A stretch of DNA of 7,607 bases from Chloroflexota bacterium (GTDB lineage: Bacteria; Chloroflexota; Dehalococcoidia; Lucifugimonadales; CATQGZ01), in contig JAQBTI010000108.1 of assembly GCA_027624995.1 (NCBI GenBank), positions 1-7,607 of the forward strand. Direction: 5' to 3'. Shown here one piece after another: positions 1-5,889 of the stretch. Position 1 is the first letter of the stretch; each line of letters opens with the position of its first letter. Made by a program: the position numbers and the translations under genes. A model generated the notes under the pieces. The model saw only the letters and a list, made by a program, of their open reading frames with translations, searched no databases and was not told the origin of the DNA.

Positions 1-1
1 C

Positions 2-1186
2 CTGGAGCAGTTGTCACGGAAGCTCAGTGCCATAGCACTTACCATATCCTCTGTTAGAGGGCTTTCGTTCGACAGTCCGATCAAACGCGAGTTCATCGAC
101 CATGAACAGGCCAGGCTGCACATCAACCAGGAGTTTGAGAAAGAGCGCGAAGAGATCGAGGCGCAGGAGGCCCTTTACAAGACGTTAGGGGCGATTCCGG
201 ATGTCGACCTCTTCGACCTGCTCCTAAGCGTGTACAGTGAGATCATCCTCGGCTTCTATGACCCTGAGGATGAAAAGATCTTTGTCGTAAAGCAAGATCC
301 CGACTTTGGCGCACTCGACGAGCTAACCTTGTCACACGAGTTGGTACACGGTCTCCAGCAACAAGAATTCGACATTCACTCCATCAGAGAAAGCGTCAGG
401 GGCAACTCCGACAAGTCGCTGGCCATCAGTGCGTTGCTAGAGGGCGACGCGACCGTCGTGGAGACCTTGTACCTCATCCGACACATGGACGAACAGCAGG
501 CCGAAGAAGCTCAACAGACACAGAACAGTGCCAGCGTCGATTCATACCTGGCCGCTCCACCGTTAATTCAGCGGACCATAGCCTTTCCCTATGAGATTGG
601 CCCTGGCTTCGTCGCAGCCCTGTACCAACAGGGCGGTGGCTGGGGAGCGGTCAACCAGGCCTATTCTCGGCTTCCCGAGTCGACAGAGCACATCCTGCAT
701 CCGGAAAAATACTTGGAAGGTGAGGAACCCATCGCCGTCCCGCTACTTGAATTTGTTGAGGGACTGGGCGATGAATGGGAGATGCTCTGGACCACGACCC
801 TTGGGGAGTTCTTCATCTTCGCGTACCTCGAGCGATGGGCGGAACCTGCAACGGCAGCCGCTGCCGCAAGTGGCTGGGGCGGGGACAGCTACGTCCTTCT
901 CCGCGGCCCGGATGACGGGCACGTGTTGGCATGGGTGCTCGAATGGGATACACCCGAGGACGCTCAGGAGTTCTTCGATACGTACAGAGATGCGACCGAG
1001 GTTCGGACGGACTCCCGCTGGGAGCCTGATGGTGAAGGGGATTCCAACTGGCTAATGCGTATCGACGACCAGACCTTATTTGCCGGTCTGGAATCTTCGA
1101 GGACGACGCTTATATTTACGCCGAGAGATGACGTTCTGGAAACGGCCAGGGCCTCGATGGCAGCGTTACCCACGCCCGGTCCTTAG
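2..1186 (+). CDS. Predicted zinc metallopeptidase (HExxH...EGD type), 5' end outside window
   Basis: The reading frame is open to the left edge and ends at TAG 1184-1186, so the N-terminus is missing. The first in-frame start-like codon is TTG at 11. The GGAG at 4-7 is only 3 bases from it, too close for a good ribosome binding site, so I treat the gene as truncated by the window. Counting from that TTG, a charged helical N-terminal part (about 25-55) leads to 'GFYDPE' (81-86). A zinc-binding HELVH follows at 109-113, and 'LLEGDAT' (142-148) supplies Glu144 as the probable third ligand, a gluzincin-like arrangement. Further on are 'PYEIGPGFV', a 'GGGWGAVNQAY' segment, 'STEHILHPEKY' and a C-terminal beta-rich part with 'GWGGDSYVLLRG'. 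I recognise this pattern from a poorly characterised family of predicted secreted or lipoprotein peptidases of Chloroflexota and Actinobacteria. The missing N-terminus would then hold a signal peptide. The substrate is unknown. The gene is convergent with ffh, 118 bases away, with no strong terminator between them. Confidence 0.8.
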   Translation: MEQLSRKLSAIALTISSVRGLSFDSPIKREFIDHEQARLHINQEFEKEREEIEAQEALYKTLGAIPDVDLFDLLLSVYSEIILGFYDPEDEKIFVVKQDPDFGALDELTLSHELVHGLQQQEFDIHSIRESVRGNSDKSLAISALLEGDATVVETLYLIRHMDEQQAEEAQQTQNSASVDSYLAAPPLIQRTIAFPYEIGPGFVAALYQQGGGWGAVNQAYSRLPESTEHILHPEKYLEGEEPIAVPLLEFVEGLGDEWEMLWTTTLGEFFIFAYLERWAEPATAAAAASGWGGDSYVLLRGPDDGHVLAWVLEWDTPEDAQEFFDTYRDATEVRTDSRWEPDGEGDSNWLMRIDDQTLFAGLESSRTTLIFTPRDDVLETARASMAALPTPGP

Positions 1187-1304
1187 TTGCCCGCCCAGGC
1201 GGCCCTTCGCAACAACGGCTAAACGTTACCTCTCGCCCGCCGCTGCATACCCAGGGTTAAGACGGGACAGCCTTGACAGGCTCAGGTCTCCGGTGACCAT
1301 CAAT

Positions 1305-2651
1305 CTAGAGACCAAAGACCCCACCGGCGCCGCCCTTGCGCCCTCCTGGGCCCTTTCCAGTGGCCATCTGACGCATCATCTTCTGCGCCTGCCTGAACTG
1401 GTTCAATAGCTGGTTCACGTCCTGTGGAGTGGTGCCGCTGCCGCGTGAAATGCGCTTTCTGCGGCTTCCGCCGATCATCTCCGGACGCTGCCGCTCCTGC
1501 GGCGTCATAGATCGTATAACGGCTTCGATCTTGGCCAGGTGCCCTTCGTCCAGCTCGTCAGTAGACAATTGTCCTCTTAACTTCGACATTCCCGGGACCA
1601 TCTCCAGTAGCTGGCTTATCGGCCCCATGCTTTTTAGTTGCTGCAGCTGGCCAAGAAAGTCATCAAGATCGAACGTCGACTGCCGCATCTTTCGTTCCAA
1701 CTCTGAGGCCTTCTCCTGGTCGATGGAGGTAGACGCCTTCTCGATAAGAGTCAGCATGTCGCCCATACCCAGGACCCTGGAAGCAAGCCGGTCGGGATGA
1801 AAGGGCTCCAGCGCGTCGAGGCGCTCCCCCGTGCCTATGAACTTGACGGGGACACCTGTGACTGCAGTTATTGACAGTGCAGCGCCCCCCCGGGCATCGC
1901 CGTCCAGCTTCGTGAGGACTAGACCTGACAGGCCGATGCGAGAGTGAAACTCCTGAGCTGCTTGCACTGCATCCTGTCCAGTCATCGCGTCCACGACGAG
2001 CAGAGTCTCGGAAGGTGAACAGGCAGCCTTGACCTCTTCGAGCTCCCTCATCAGATTGTCATCAATCTGTGATCGGCCCGCCGTGTCGACGATCGCCCAG
2101 GCAGCGTCGAGTTCTGAGGCCCGCTTGAGACCTCCTTCAACCACTTTGACAGGATGTATGGAGGTCCCGGCTTCGTAAACAGCCACGTCGATCTGGCCGC
2201 CCAATGTCTGAAGTTGGTCCACCGCAGCCGGCCGCACTAGGTCTGCTGCTATGAGCACCGGTTTCTGCCCGGCCTGCTTCAAGTAACTGGCCAACTTTGC
2301 AGAGGTCGTCGTCTTGCCGGAGCCGTTGAGACCGATTACTAGAATCGAGGAAGGCGGCCGGGGCCCGGGTTGAAGGGCAGTGTTCCCTTTGCCGAGCACC
2401 GAGGTGAGCTCCTCGTTGGTGATCTTCACGACCTGCTGGCCCGGACTGAGGCTCTTGAGGACATCCTCGCCCAGGGCGCGTTTCCGTATGGCGCCGACGA
2501 GATCCCTGGCCACTCGGAAGTTTACGTCGGCTTCCAGCAGGGCCATCCGGACCTCTCGGAGAGCCTCGTCGACGTCCGATTCCGTCAGCCGCCCCTTGTT
2601 CCCAAGGCGGTCGAAAACGGCAGTCAGCTTTCTTGAAAGAACCTCGAACAT
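1305..2651 (-). CDS. ffh: Signal recognition particle protein Ffh (SRP54 GTPase)
   Basis: Ffh binds SRP RNA and signal sequences of nascent chains and delivers ribosomes to FtsY at the membrane through GTP-dependent targeting. All parts of the 448-residue protein are present, a normal length for the family. The N domain (about 1-90) has the typical 'ALLEADVNF'. The G domain carries the P-loop GLNGSGKTT (107-115), the insertion-box segment 'ADLVRPAAVDQL' (136-147), DTAGR (189-193), TKLDGDARGG (247-256) and 'GTGERLDALEPF' (273-284). The methionine-rich M domain (about 295-430) has 'GMGDM', the 'FDLDDFLGQLQQLKSMGP' helix and the RNA-binding helix around 'SRRKRISRGSGTTPQDVNQL' (396-415). A short Gly-rich tail closes it. 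The ATG at 2651 gives the usual 'MFEVLSRKL' beginning; only a weak GGTAAG-like site precedes it. It lies 66 bases downstream of hrcA on the same strand with no U-tract terminator between, so co-transcription is likely. No SRP RNA gene is seen nearby. Confidence 0.97.
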   Translation of the reverse strand: MFEVLSRKLTAVFDRLGNKGRLTESDVDEALREVRMALLEADVNFRVARDLVGAIRKRALGEDVLKSLSPGQQVVKITNEELTSVLGKGNTALQPGPRPPSSILVIGLNGSGKTTTSAKLASYLKQAGQKPVLIAADLVRPAAVDQLQTLGGQIDVAVYEAGTSIHPVKVVEGGLKRASELDAAWAIVDTAGRSQIDDNLMRELEEVKAACSPSETLLVVDAMTGQDAVQAAQEFHSRIGLSGLVLTKLDGDARGGAALSITAVTGVPVKFIGTGERLDALEPFHPDRLASRVLGMGDMLTLIEKASTSIDQEKASELERKMRQSTFDLDDFLGQLQQLKSMGPISQLLEMVPGMSKLRGQLSTDELDEGHLAKIEAVIRSMTPQERQRPEMIGGSRRKRISRGSGTTPQDVNQLLNQFRQAQKMMRQMATGKGPGGRKGGAGGVFGL

Positions 2652-2717
2652 AGGCTTACCAACGAAATCCGGCCTCTGAGCGTCGTCACTTGCGCTCCAG
2701 GGCCCGGGGTTGCTGCG

Positions 2718-3743
2718 CTACCCGACTCTACCAGCCTCGACCATGTCGCTCATCAGCGTTGACAGGAGCCGGACCCCGGCGATGGTCCTGGAGTACTCCA
2801 TCCTCGTGGGCCCGACTGCTCCAAGAGCCCCGACGACTCGACCTGGGACCCCGTACTGGGATACGACCAGACTCAGCGGCCAAAGCACGTCGCCCCGGTT
2901 CTCCCTACCGATGATGACCCGGACCACGCCACCCATCGGTGTCTCGTCAAGAATCGCCTCGATCAGGCTGCCGTCCTCCAGACCTTCGATCAACGTCCGC
3001 AGAGTGTCGTTCTCCGTGAACTCTGGCTGGGTCAGAAGGTTCCGCAAGCCGTCGACGTAATGGCCGTGATAAGTGGCCTGTGTTTCCTCTTCGAGGATCA
3101 ACGTGGCAGCTTTGACGAGCTCCTCCTCGAGGCGGGTCAAGCCTTTACCGTGGGGCTCGATTTCATCAGGCGTAAGACCGACGACAAGGCTTTTGACGTG
3201 GTTCGCCGAACTCTCTAGTTCGTCGTCGCCAAGAGGCTCGTCCAGCCTGACAAGGTGTCTTCTCAACGTCGCCGGCCCGAGAACGACGATGAGCATGGCC
3301 AGCAGCTCCTGCATCCTGACGAGCTGGATGTGCCTGATTCGAGTGTCGATCTCCTTAGGGAACGTCACGAGCGCCATGTTGCTGGCGAGGTCGGCCAGAA
3401 TGGCGGACGAGCGGCTGGTCCACTCCTCCACGTCCGCCTCGACCTCCATCAAGCGTTCTTCAACTGAGGCCCGTTGGAGTTTAGAGACTCCCGTCCCTTG
3501 CAAGTGAGGGAGGGACTCTACGTAAACCCTGTAGGCGCTGTCCAGCGGCACACATCCAGACGAGGTGTGGGGTCGGTCCAGGTAGCCCAATTCCTCGAGG
3601 TCGGCCACCTCCTTGCGAACGGTGGCAGGGCTGACGCCTCCGGGATATTGCCGGCTGAGGGTGTCGGAAGCGACAGGAGCCGCCGTTGAGACGTAGCCTT
3701 CAACGATAAGCTTTAGTATGAGTCCTTGTCTTGTACTTAGCAT
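2718..3743 (-). CDS. hrcA: Heat-inducible transcription repressor HrcA
   Basis: HrcA is a dimeric repressor that normally binds the CIRCE operator upstream of groESL and dnaK operons and is kept active by GroEL. The 341-residue product has the normal family length. Residues 1-77 form the winged helix: 'LSTRQGLILKLIVEGYVSTAAPV', then 'GGVSPATVRKEVADLEELGYL' and the wing 'PHTSSGCVPLDSAYRVYV'. The central part (about 85-260) is the GAF-like and dimerisation region. The C-terminus has the family signatures 'IIGREN' (277-282), 'LSLVVSQYGVPG' and 'GPTRMEYSR' (311-319). The ATG at 3743 gives the expected N-terminus, but I see no good Shine-Dalgarno sequence in front of it, so the message may be leaderless or weakly translated. 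The wing departs from the common 'SAGRIPT..GYR' form: Arg is Cys and Gly is Ala. The gene leads the hrcA-ffh pair. The usual partners grpE, dnaK and dnaJ are not adjacent, and no CIRCE element is visible upstream. Confidence 0.95.
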   Translation of the reverse strand: MLSTRQGLILKLIVEGYVSTAAPVASDTLSRQYPGGVSPATVRKEVADLEELGYLDRPHTSSGCVPLDSAYRVYVESLPHLQGTGVSKLQRASVEERLMEVEADVEEWTSRSSAILADLASNMALVTFPKEIDTRIRHIQLVRMQELLAMLIVVLGPATLRRHLVRLDEPLGDDELESSANHVKSLVVGLTPDEIEPHGKGLTRLEEELVKAATLILEEETQATYHGHYVDGLRNLLTQPEFTENDTLRTLIEGLEDGSLIEAILDETPMGGVVRVIIGRENRGDVLWPLSLVVSQYGVPGRVVGALGAVGPTRMEYSRTIAGVRLLSTLMSDMVEAGRVG

Positions 3744-3936
3744 CAGCGCGTAGTTCTGACTTCAGTCTTTCCAATAGTAACGCGAGGTGCAGGTCCACTG
3801 CGCGAGGCCGCGTGTCTCCGGCGCACCACCTGTCCCTAGTCTAGCATACGCCCGAAGGGCCGACTAGATCGTTGGATACAGGTTTTGAAGAGGCAAGCCC
3901 CCGAACGGAATCGGTCACTGGCAGTTCCGGTGCGCG

Positions 3937-3966
3937 TTGAAAGGCCATCCTCCGTCCTTGTATACT
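3937..3966 (+). promoter_or_regulatory. Sigma70-type promoter of the MBL-fold gene
   Basis: TTGAAA at 3937-3942 (5 of 6 to the -35 consensus) and TATACT at 3961-3966 (5 of 6 to the -10 consensus) are separated by 18 bases. Transcription would begin near 3972-3975, leaving a leader of about 25 bases before the ATG at 4000. The spacing and near-consensus hexamers make this the best promoter in the window. It also argues against a translation start at the TTG at 3937, which lies inside the -35 box. Confidence 0.7.
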
Positions 3967-3989
3967 TCGACCATTCAATACCGAAAAAT

Positions 3990-3994
3990 GGGAG
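3990..3994 (+). promoter_or_regulatory. Ribosome binding site deciding the start of the MBL-fold gene
   Basis: GGGAG at 3990-3994 lies 5 bases before the ATG at 4000. It overlaps the in-frame ATG at 3988, which therefore cannot use it. It supports 4000 as the true start, which also gives the family-like N-terminus 'MEIVWFGHAS'. Confidence 0.7.
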
Positions 3995-3999
3995 CTGCA

Positions 4000-4632
4000 A
4001 TGGAGATCGTCTGGTTCGGACACGCCTCGGTGATGCTAAGTAGTGCTGGCGCTGCCCTGGTTGCCGACCCGTTCCCCGAATCACTTGGCATATCGATGGC
4101 CGAGAAGCGAGCCCAGATTGTGACGGTCAGCAACTCGCACCCCAACCACTCCAGCACCGACGGGTTCCACGACAGCCCGCGTATCATCGATGAGCCTGGA
4201 GAGTACGAGGTGGGTGGCTACTACGTGAGCGGCATGGCGACTGCGGCTGGGAACGACGGAGAGGCGCTGGTCAACACTGTCTTCACGATCAGGACTGAGG
4301 GTCTGATCGTCTGCCATCTCGGAGACCTGAGCCAGATACTAACGCCGAGTCAGGCACAGCAACTCACCGCGACTGATATCCTGATCGTGCCCGCCGGCGG
4401 CGGCTGTACCCTGGACCCTTCCAGGACCGCCGAGCTCGTCAACATGATAAGCCCCAGGATCGTGATCCCGGTCCATTACCGGACTGACGGGGTCTCTGTG
4501 GACCTCGAACCGATAGACAGCTTCCTTGGACACATGGGCGTCTCCGAGGTTGCACCCCAACTCAGGCTGAACGTAACCGCTACGAACCTGCCTCGGGACC
4601 GTCGGGTGGTAGTCCTCCAGCGAATGGTCTAG
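4000..4632 (+). CDS. UlaG-like metallo-beta-lactamase-fold protein with altered metal motif
   Basis: This 210-residue cytoplasmic protein (no signal peptide, no membrane segment) has the MBL fold in its short, UlaG-like form. It begins 'MEIVWFGHASVML', continues with 'VADPFPESLG' (21-30) and 'PGEYEVGGYYVSGM' (66-79), then 'VCHLGDLSQ' (104-112), 'LIVPAGGG' (128-135) and 'PVHYRT' (157-162). Asp109 and His159 fit the bridging Asp and the last His of the metal site. The main metal-binding motif, usually [ST]-H-x-H-x-D-H, reads S-N-S-H-P-N-H at 44-50: the first His and the Asp are both Asn, while His47 and His50 remain. Metal binding may therefore be partial or mononuclear, or the protein may be non-hydrolytic. 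Relatives are annotated only as MBL-fold hydrolases and the substrate is unknown. The start at 4000 rests on the GGGAG site and the promoter upstream. The gene stands alone, divergent from hrcA and convergent with the next gene, 38 bases away. Confidence 0.87.
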   Translation: MEIVWFGHASVMLSSAGAALVADPFPESLGISMAEKRAQIVTVSNSHPNHSSTDGFHDSPRIIDEPGEYEVGGYYVSGMATAAGNDGEALVNTVFTIRTEGLIVCHLGDLSQILTPSQAQQLTATDILIVPAGGGCTLDPSRTAELVNMISPRIVIPVHYRTDGVSVDLEPIDSFLGHMGVSEVAPQLRLNVTATNLPRDRRVVVLQRMV

Positions 4633-4670
4633 CCTGCGTGTCTGTCCTAAGGCGCCTAACCCCTAAGCCC

Positions 4671-5795
4671 CTATAAACCCCAGCCCCGCCGCCTCCGCAG
4701 CCCCACAACCAGCGCCAGGGGCGCTCCCAACAACAGGACGTTCCCCAGTCCGGTCGCAGCCGCCACGCCACCTCGCGGCGAGAAACAGCCCCCTCCCGTC
4801 GGCTCCGGAGTCGGAGTGGGCTCGGGGGTTTCTTGGGCCCTCGCCACTGTTGGACTCGCTGGCGTCTCGGTTGCCGTCGCGGTCGGAGGCGGTAACGTGA
4901 CCGTCGGGGTCGGAGTTGCTGTGCGGGTGGCAGTCGGGGTCGGCGTGGCGGTTGGCGGACGAGGAGTCGGCGTAGGCGTAGACGGCACGGGGGTGCCGGT
5001 GGGGGTCGGTGTTGCCGTGGGAGGAGAAGGCGTTAGGGTCGGTGTGGGCGTACGCGTAGCCGTTGCCATGGGCGTGGGCGTTGGTAGTCCAAAGAACACG
5101 AGGTTGAAGTCTCGAACGAACTCCCCGCTCCGGTAAACGTCCGTCGTTCTCGCTCTCACTCCGTCCAGGAAGAACTCTATGGCTCTACCGACGAAGGTGA
5201 GATCATCGGGCGCCACGACCAGGCTCCTATACCCGGTCCCACTCAGGAGGGCGGGGTCGGACTCGTAGTTCCCTATCCTTGCCACTAGCTTGGCATTCGC
5301 GGGGACCTCCCCGCCCGATACGGTCAGGTCGCCCGAATAGACCGACGGCTGGGCGCTCAATGGAGTCGGAGTAGCTGTGAGGACCACAGCTGTCGGCGTC
5401 GGCGTAGGGTCGGGTAGCCGGGGGAAGGAAAGATTGAAGTTTCCTTTAACCGTCGGCAGGCCCTGCGGAGCGAAGATGTCAGTCTGGTCTGCCTGCACCC
5501 CATCCAGGTGAAAAGTTATCGTCGCCCCGAATAGTCTGGGCTCCGACGGTACAACGGTCAGGCCCAAGTAGACACCGCCCAGTACAACTATCAATAGCGA
5601 TTCGTAGTCTCCTACCCTGGCCATGATCGTAAGCCCGTCTGGCACAGGGGCCCCGTTCACCATCGCCGTACCCGAGTAGATAAACGGCAAGGGCGGTAAG
5701 CCCTGGGCCTTCACTCCGCTCGGTTGCAGCCCCCACGCGACTAGCAACAGGCCCACCACAATGAAGGCGCTAACTACTGATTTGATCTCGTGCAT
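4671..5795 (-). CDS. Surface protein: two beta domains, Thr/Pro stalk, Cys-containing C-terminal anchor
   Basis: I do not recognise a named gene, but the architecture of this 374-residue protein is clear. Residues 1-30 are a signal peptide (a short charged start, hydrophobic 'AFIVVGLLLVAWGL', probable cleavage after 'GVKA'). Residues 39-127 and 152-238 are two copies of a beta-rich domain, each starting 'YSG' and containing 'AR[VI]G[DN]YES', 'F.LDGV.A..TD' and ending 'FNL.F..LP'. They are joined by a short Thr/Pro linker. A Thr/Pro-dominated stalk (about 239-333) follows, then Gly-Gly-Gly-Cys (334-337), a hydrophobic stretch (about 345-366) and Arg4 (367-370). This predicts an exported protein held at the cell surface on an extended stalk, with a C-terminal tail of the kind recognised by sorting enzymes. 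The ATG at 5795 is preceded by a GGGAAGG site 7 bases away. The gene lies directly behind a strong terminator, so its own promoter is not obvious. Its function is unknown; adhesion or binding is only a guess. Confidence 0.87.
   Translation of the reverse strand: MHEIKSVVSAFIVVGLLLVAWGLQPSGVKAQGLPPLPFIYSGTAMVNGAPVPDGLTIMARVGDYESLLIVVLGGVYLGLTVVPSEPRLFGATITFHLDGVQADQTDIFAPQGLPTVKGNFNLSFPRLPDPTPTPTAVVLTATPTPLSAQPSVYSGDLTVSGGEVPANAKLVARIGNYESDPALLSGTGYRSLVVAPDDLTFVGRAIEFFLDGVRARTTDVYRSGEFVRDFNLVFFGLPTPTPMATATRTPTPTLTPSPPTATPTPTGTPVPSTPTPTPRPPTATPTPTATRTATPTPTVTLPPPTATATETPASPTVARAQETPEPTPTPEPTGGGCFSPRGGVAAATGLGNVLLLGAPLALVVGLRRRRGWGL
4674..4796 (-). other. Cys-containing C-terminal sorting-type tail
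   Basis: The last 41 residues read Gly3-Cys (334-337), a short polar spacer, a hydrophobic segment of about 22 residues ('LGNVLLLGAPLALVVGL') and then Arg4 plus four residues. This three-part plan (small or Cys motif, membrane segment, basic cluster at the end) matches the logic of GlyGly-CTERM, MYXO-CTERM and Synerg-CTERM tails. Which class it belongs to, or whether it is separate, cannot be told from the sequence alone. A plain tail anchor is the alternative. Confidence 0.65.
4797..5081 (-). repeat. Low-complexity Thr/Pro stalk-coding region
   Basis: About 95 residues built mostly from Thr-Pro units with some Ala, Ser, Val and Arg, becoming more acidic (QETPEPTPTPEP) near the membrane-proximal end. 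On the plus strand this appears as a G/T-rich region full of GTCGG-GTCGG units. Such stretches are extended and often glycosylated in surface proteins. The DNA repeats are imperfect but could vary in length by slippage. Confidence 0.8.
5082..5681 (-). repeat. Tandem duplication of a ~88-residue beta-rich domain
   Basis: Copy 1 covers about 5681-5415 and copy 2 about 5342-5082 of the surface protein gene, with a 24-residue Thr/Pro linker between. Shared landmarks in order are YSG, V-x-G-x-x-VP, AR-[VI]-G-[DN]-YES, Y-x-x-L-x-V-x-P, G-x-x-I-x-F-x-LDGV-x-A-x-x-TD, and FNL-x-F-x-x-LP. The copies have diverged clearly in sequence, so this is an old domain duplication and not a recent DNA repeat. 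Similar domains appear in other Chloroflexota surface proteins as I remember them; I cannot name a family. Confidence 0.75.
5706..5795 (-). other. Signal peptide of the stalked surface protein
   Basis: Residues 1-30 show a Lys-containing start, a continuous hydrophobic core of about 14 residues and a Val-Lys-Ala cleavage site before Gln31, typical of Sec / signal peptidase I. There is no lipobox Cys. Confidence 0.75.
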
Positions 5796-5802
5796 CCCGA
5801 AA

Positions 5803-5809
5803 CCTTCCC
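5803..5809 (-). promoter_or_regulatory. Ribosome binding site of the stalked surface protein
   Basis: On the minus strand GGGAAGG (5809-5803) precedes the ATG at 5795 by 7 bases. It directly follows the U-tract of the terminator hairpin, so hairpin, U-tract and binding site are contiguous. Confidence 0.65.
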
Positions 5810-5851
5810 AAAAAAGGCCTCCCTCCCCAGAAAAAGAGGAGGGAGGCCTTT
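5810..5851 (-). terminator. Intrinsic terminator after the Ig-like surface protein gene
   Basis: Positions 5851-5838 and 5826-5813 pair perfectly over 14 bases (AAAGGCCTCCCTCC with GGAGGGAGGCCTTT), with an 11-base loop. On the minus strand the stem runs into TTTTTT (5815-5810). That is a classic Rho-independent terminator for the gene ending at 5890, 38 bases upstream. On the plus strand the tail is TTTACTTCC, so it is directional. Confidence 0.9.
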
Positions 5852-5889
5852 ACTTCCGTCTTAGGCGGCGTTAACCGCGTCGATGTTAG

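Larger units (their letters stand above)
3744..3999. promoter_or_regulatory. Divergent intergenic region between hrcA and the MBL-fold gene
   Basis: This 256-base gap separates two divergently transcribed genes and should hold both promoters. The plus-strand promoter is clear and is listed separately. For hrcA, the minus strand offers a TACTAT hexamer (3779-3774) about 30 bases before the ATG, but no convincing -35 hexamer at 16-18 bases, so it is only a candidate. CGCGAGG occurs twice as a direct repeat (3781-3787 and 3801-3807), exactly 20 bases apart, about 40-65 bases from the hrcA start. A small hairpin GCCC-GAA-GGGC lies at 3850-3860, flanked by TAGTC (3837-3841) and GACTA (3862-3866). 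No TTAGCACTC-N9-GAGTGCTAA CIRCE operator is visible. No RNA gene was recognised here. Confidence 0.55.

Noticed and set aside
591..1055. Plus-strand frame inside the metallopeptidase gene
   Set aside because: It is rich in Arg, Ser and Pro, typical of a shifted reading of a real gene, with no start signal or motif.
1187..1304. Possible terminators or an SRP RNA gene next to ffh
   Set aside because: CCGC-GCGG (1191-1202) and AGCC-GGCT (1270-1283) can pair weakly, but no T-tract follows on either strand. No GGAAGCAG-type SRP RNA core is present.
3937..3999. TTG at 3937 or ATG at 3988 as start of the MBL-fold protein
   Set aside because: The TTG lies in the -35 box of the promoter. The ATG at 3988 overlaps the GGGAG site that serves the ATG at 4000. 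The extra residues do not resemble the family.
4633..4670. CCTAA repeated three times with 7-9 base spacing, like a telomere-type repeat
   Set aside because: Too few and irregular units in a 38-base gap between convergent genes. Most likely chance or remnants near stop codons; no hairpin with U-tract is seen.
4797..5081. Short-unit repeats considered as a CRISPR array or tandem repeat locus
   Set aside because: Units are imperfect, 6-12 bases long and in frame with Thr-Pro codons. There are no uniform repeats and spacers.
4816..5136. Plus-strand open frame of Val/Gly repeats
   Set aside because: It is the antisense reading of the Thr/Pro stalk codons. The minus-strand frame has a signal peptide, domains and a ribosome binding site, whereas this one has none.
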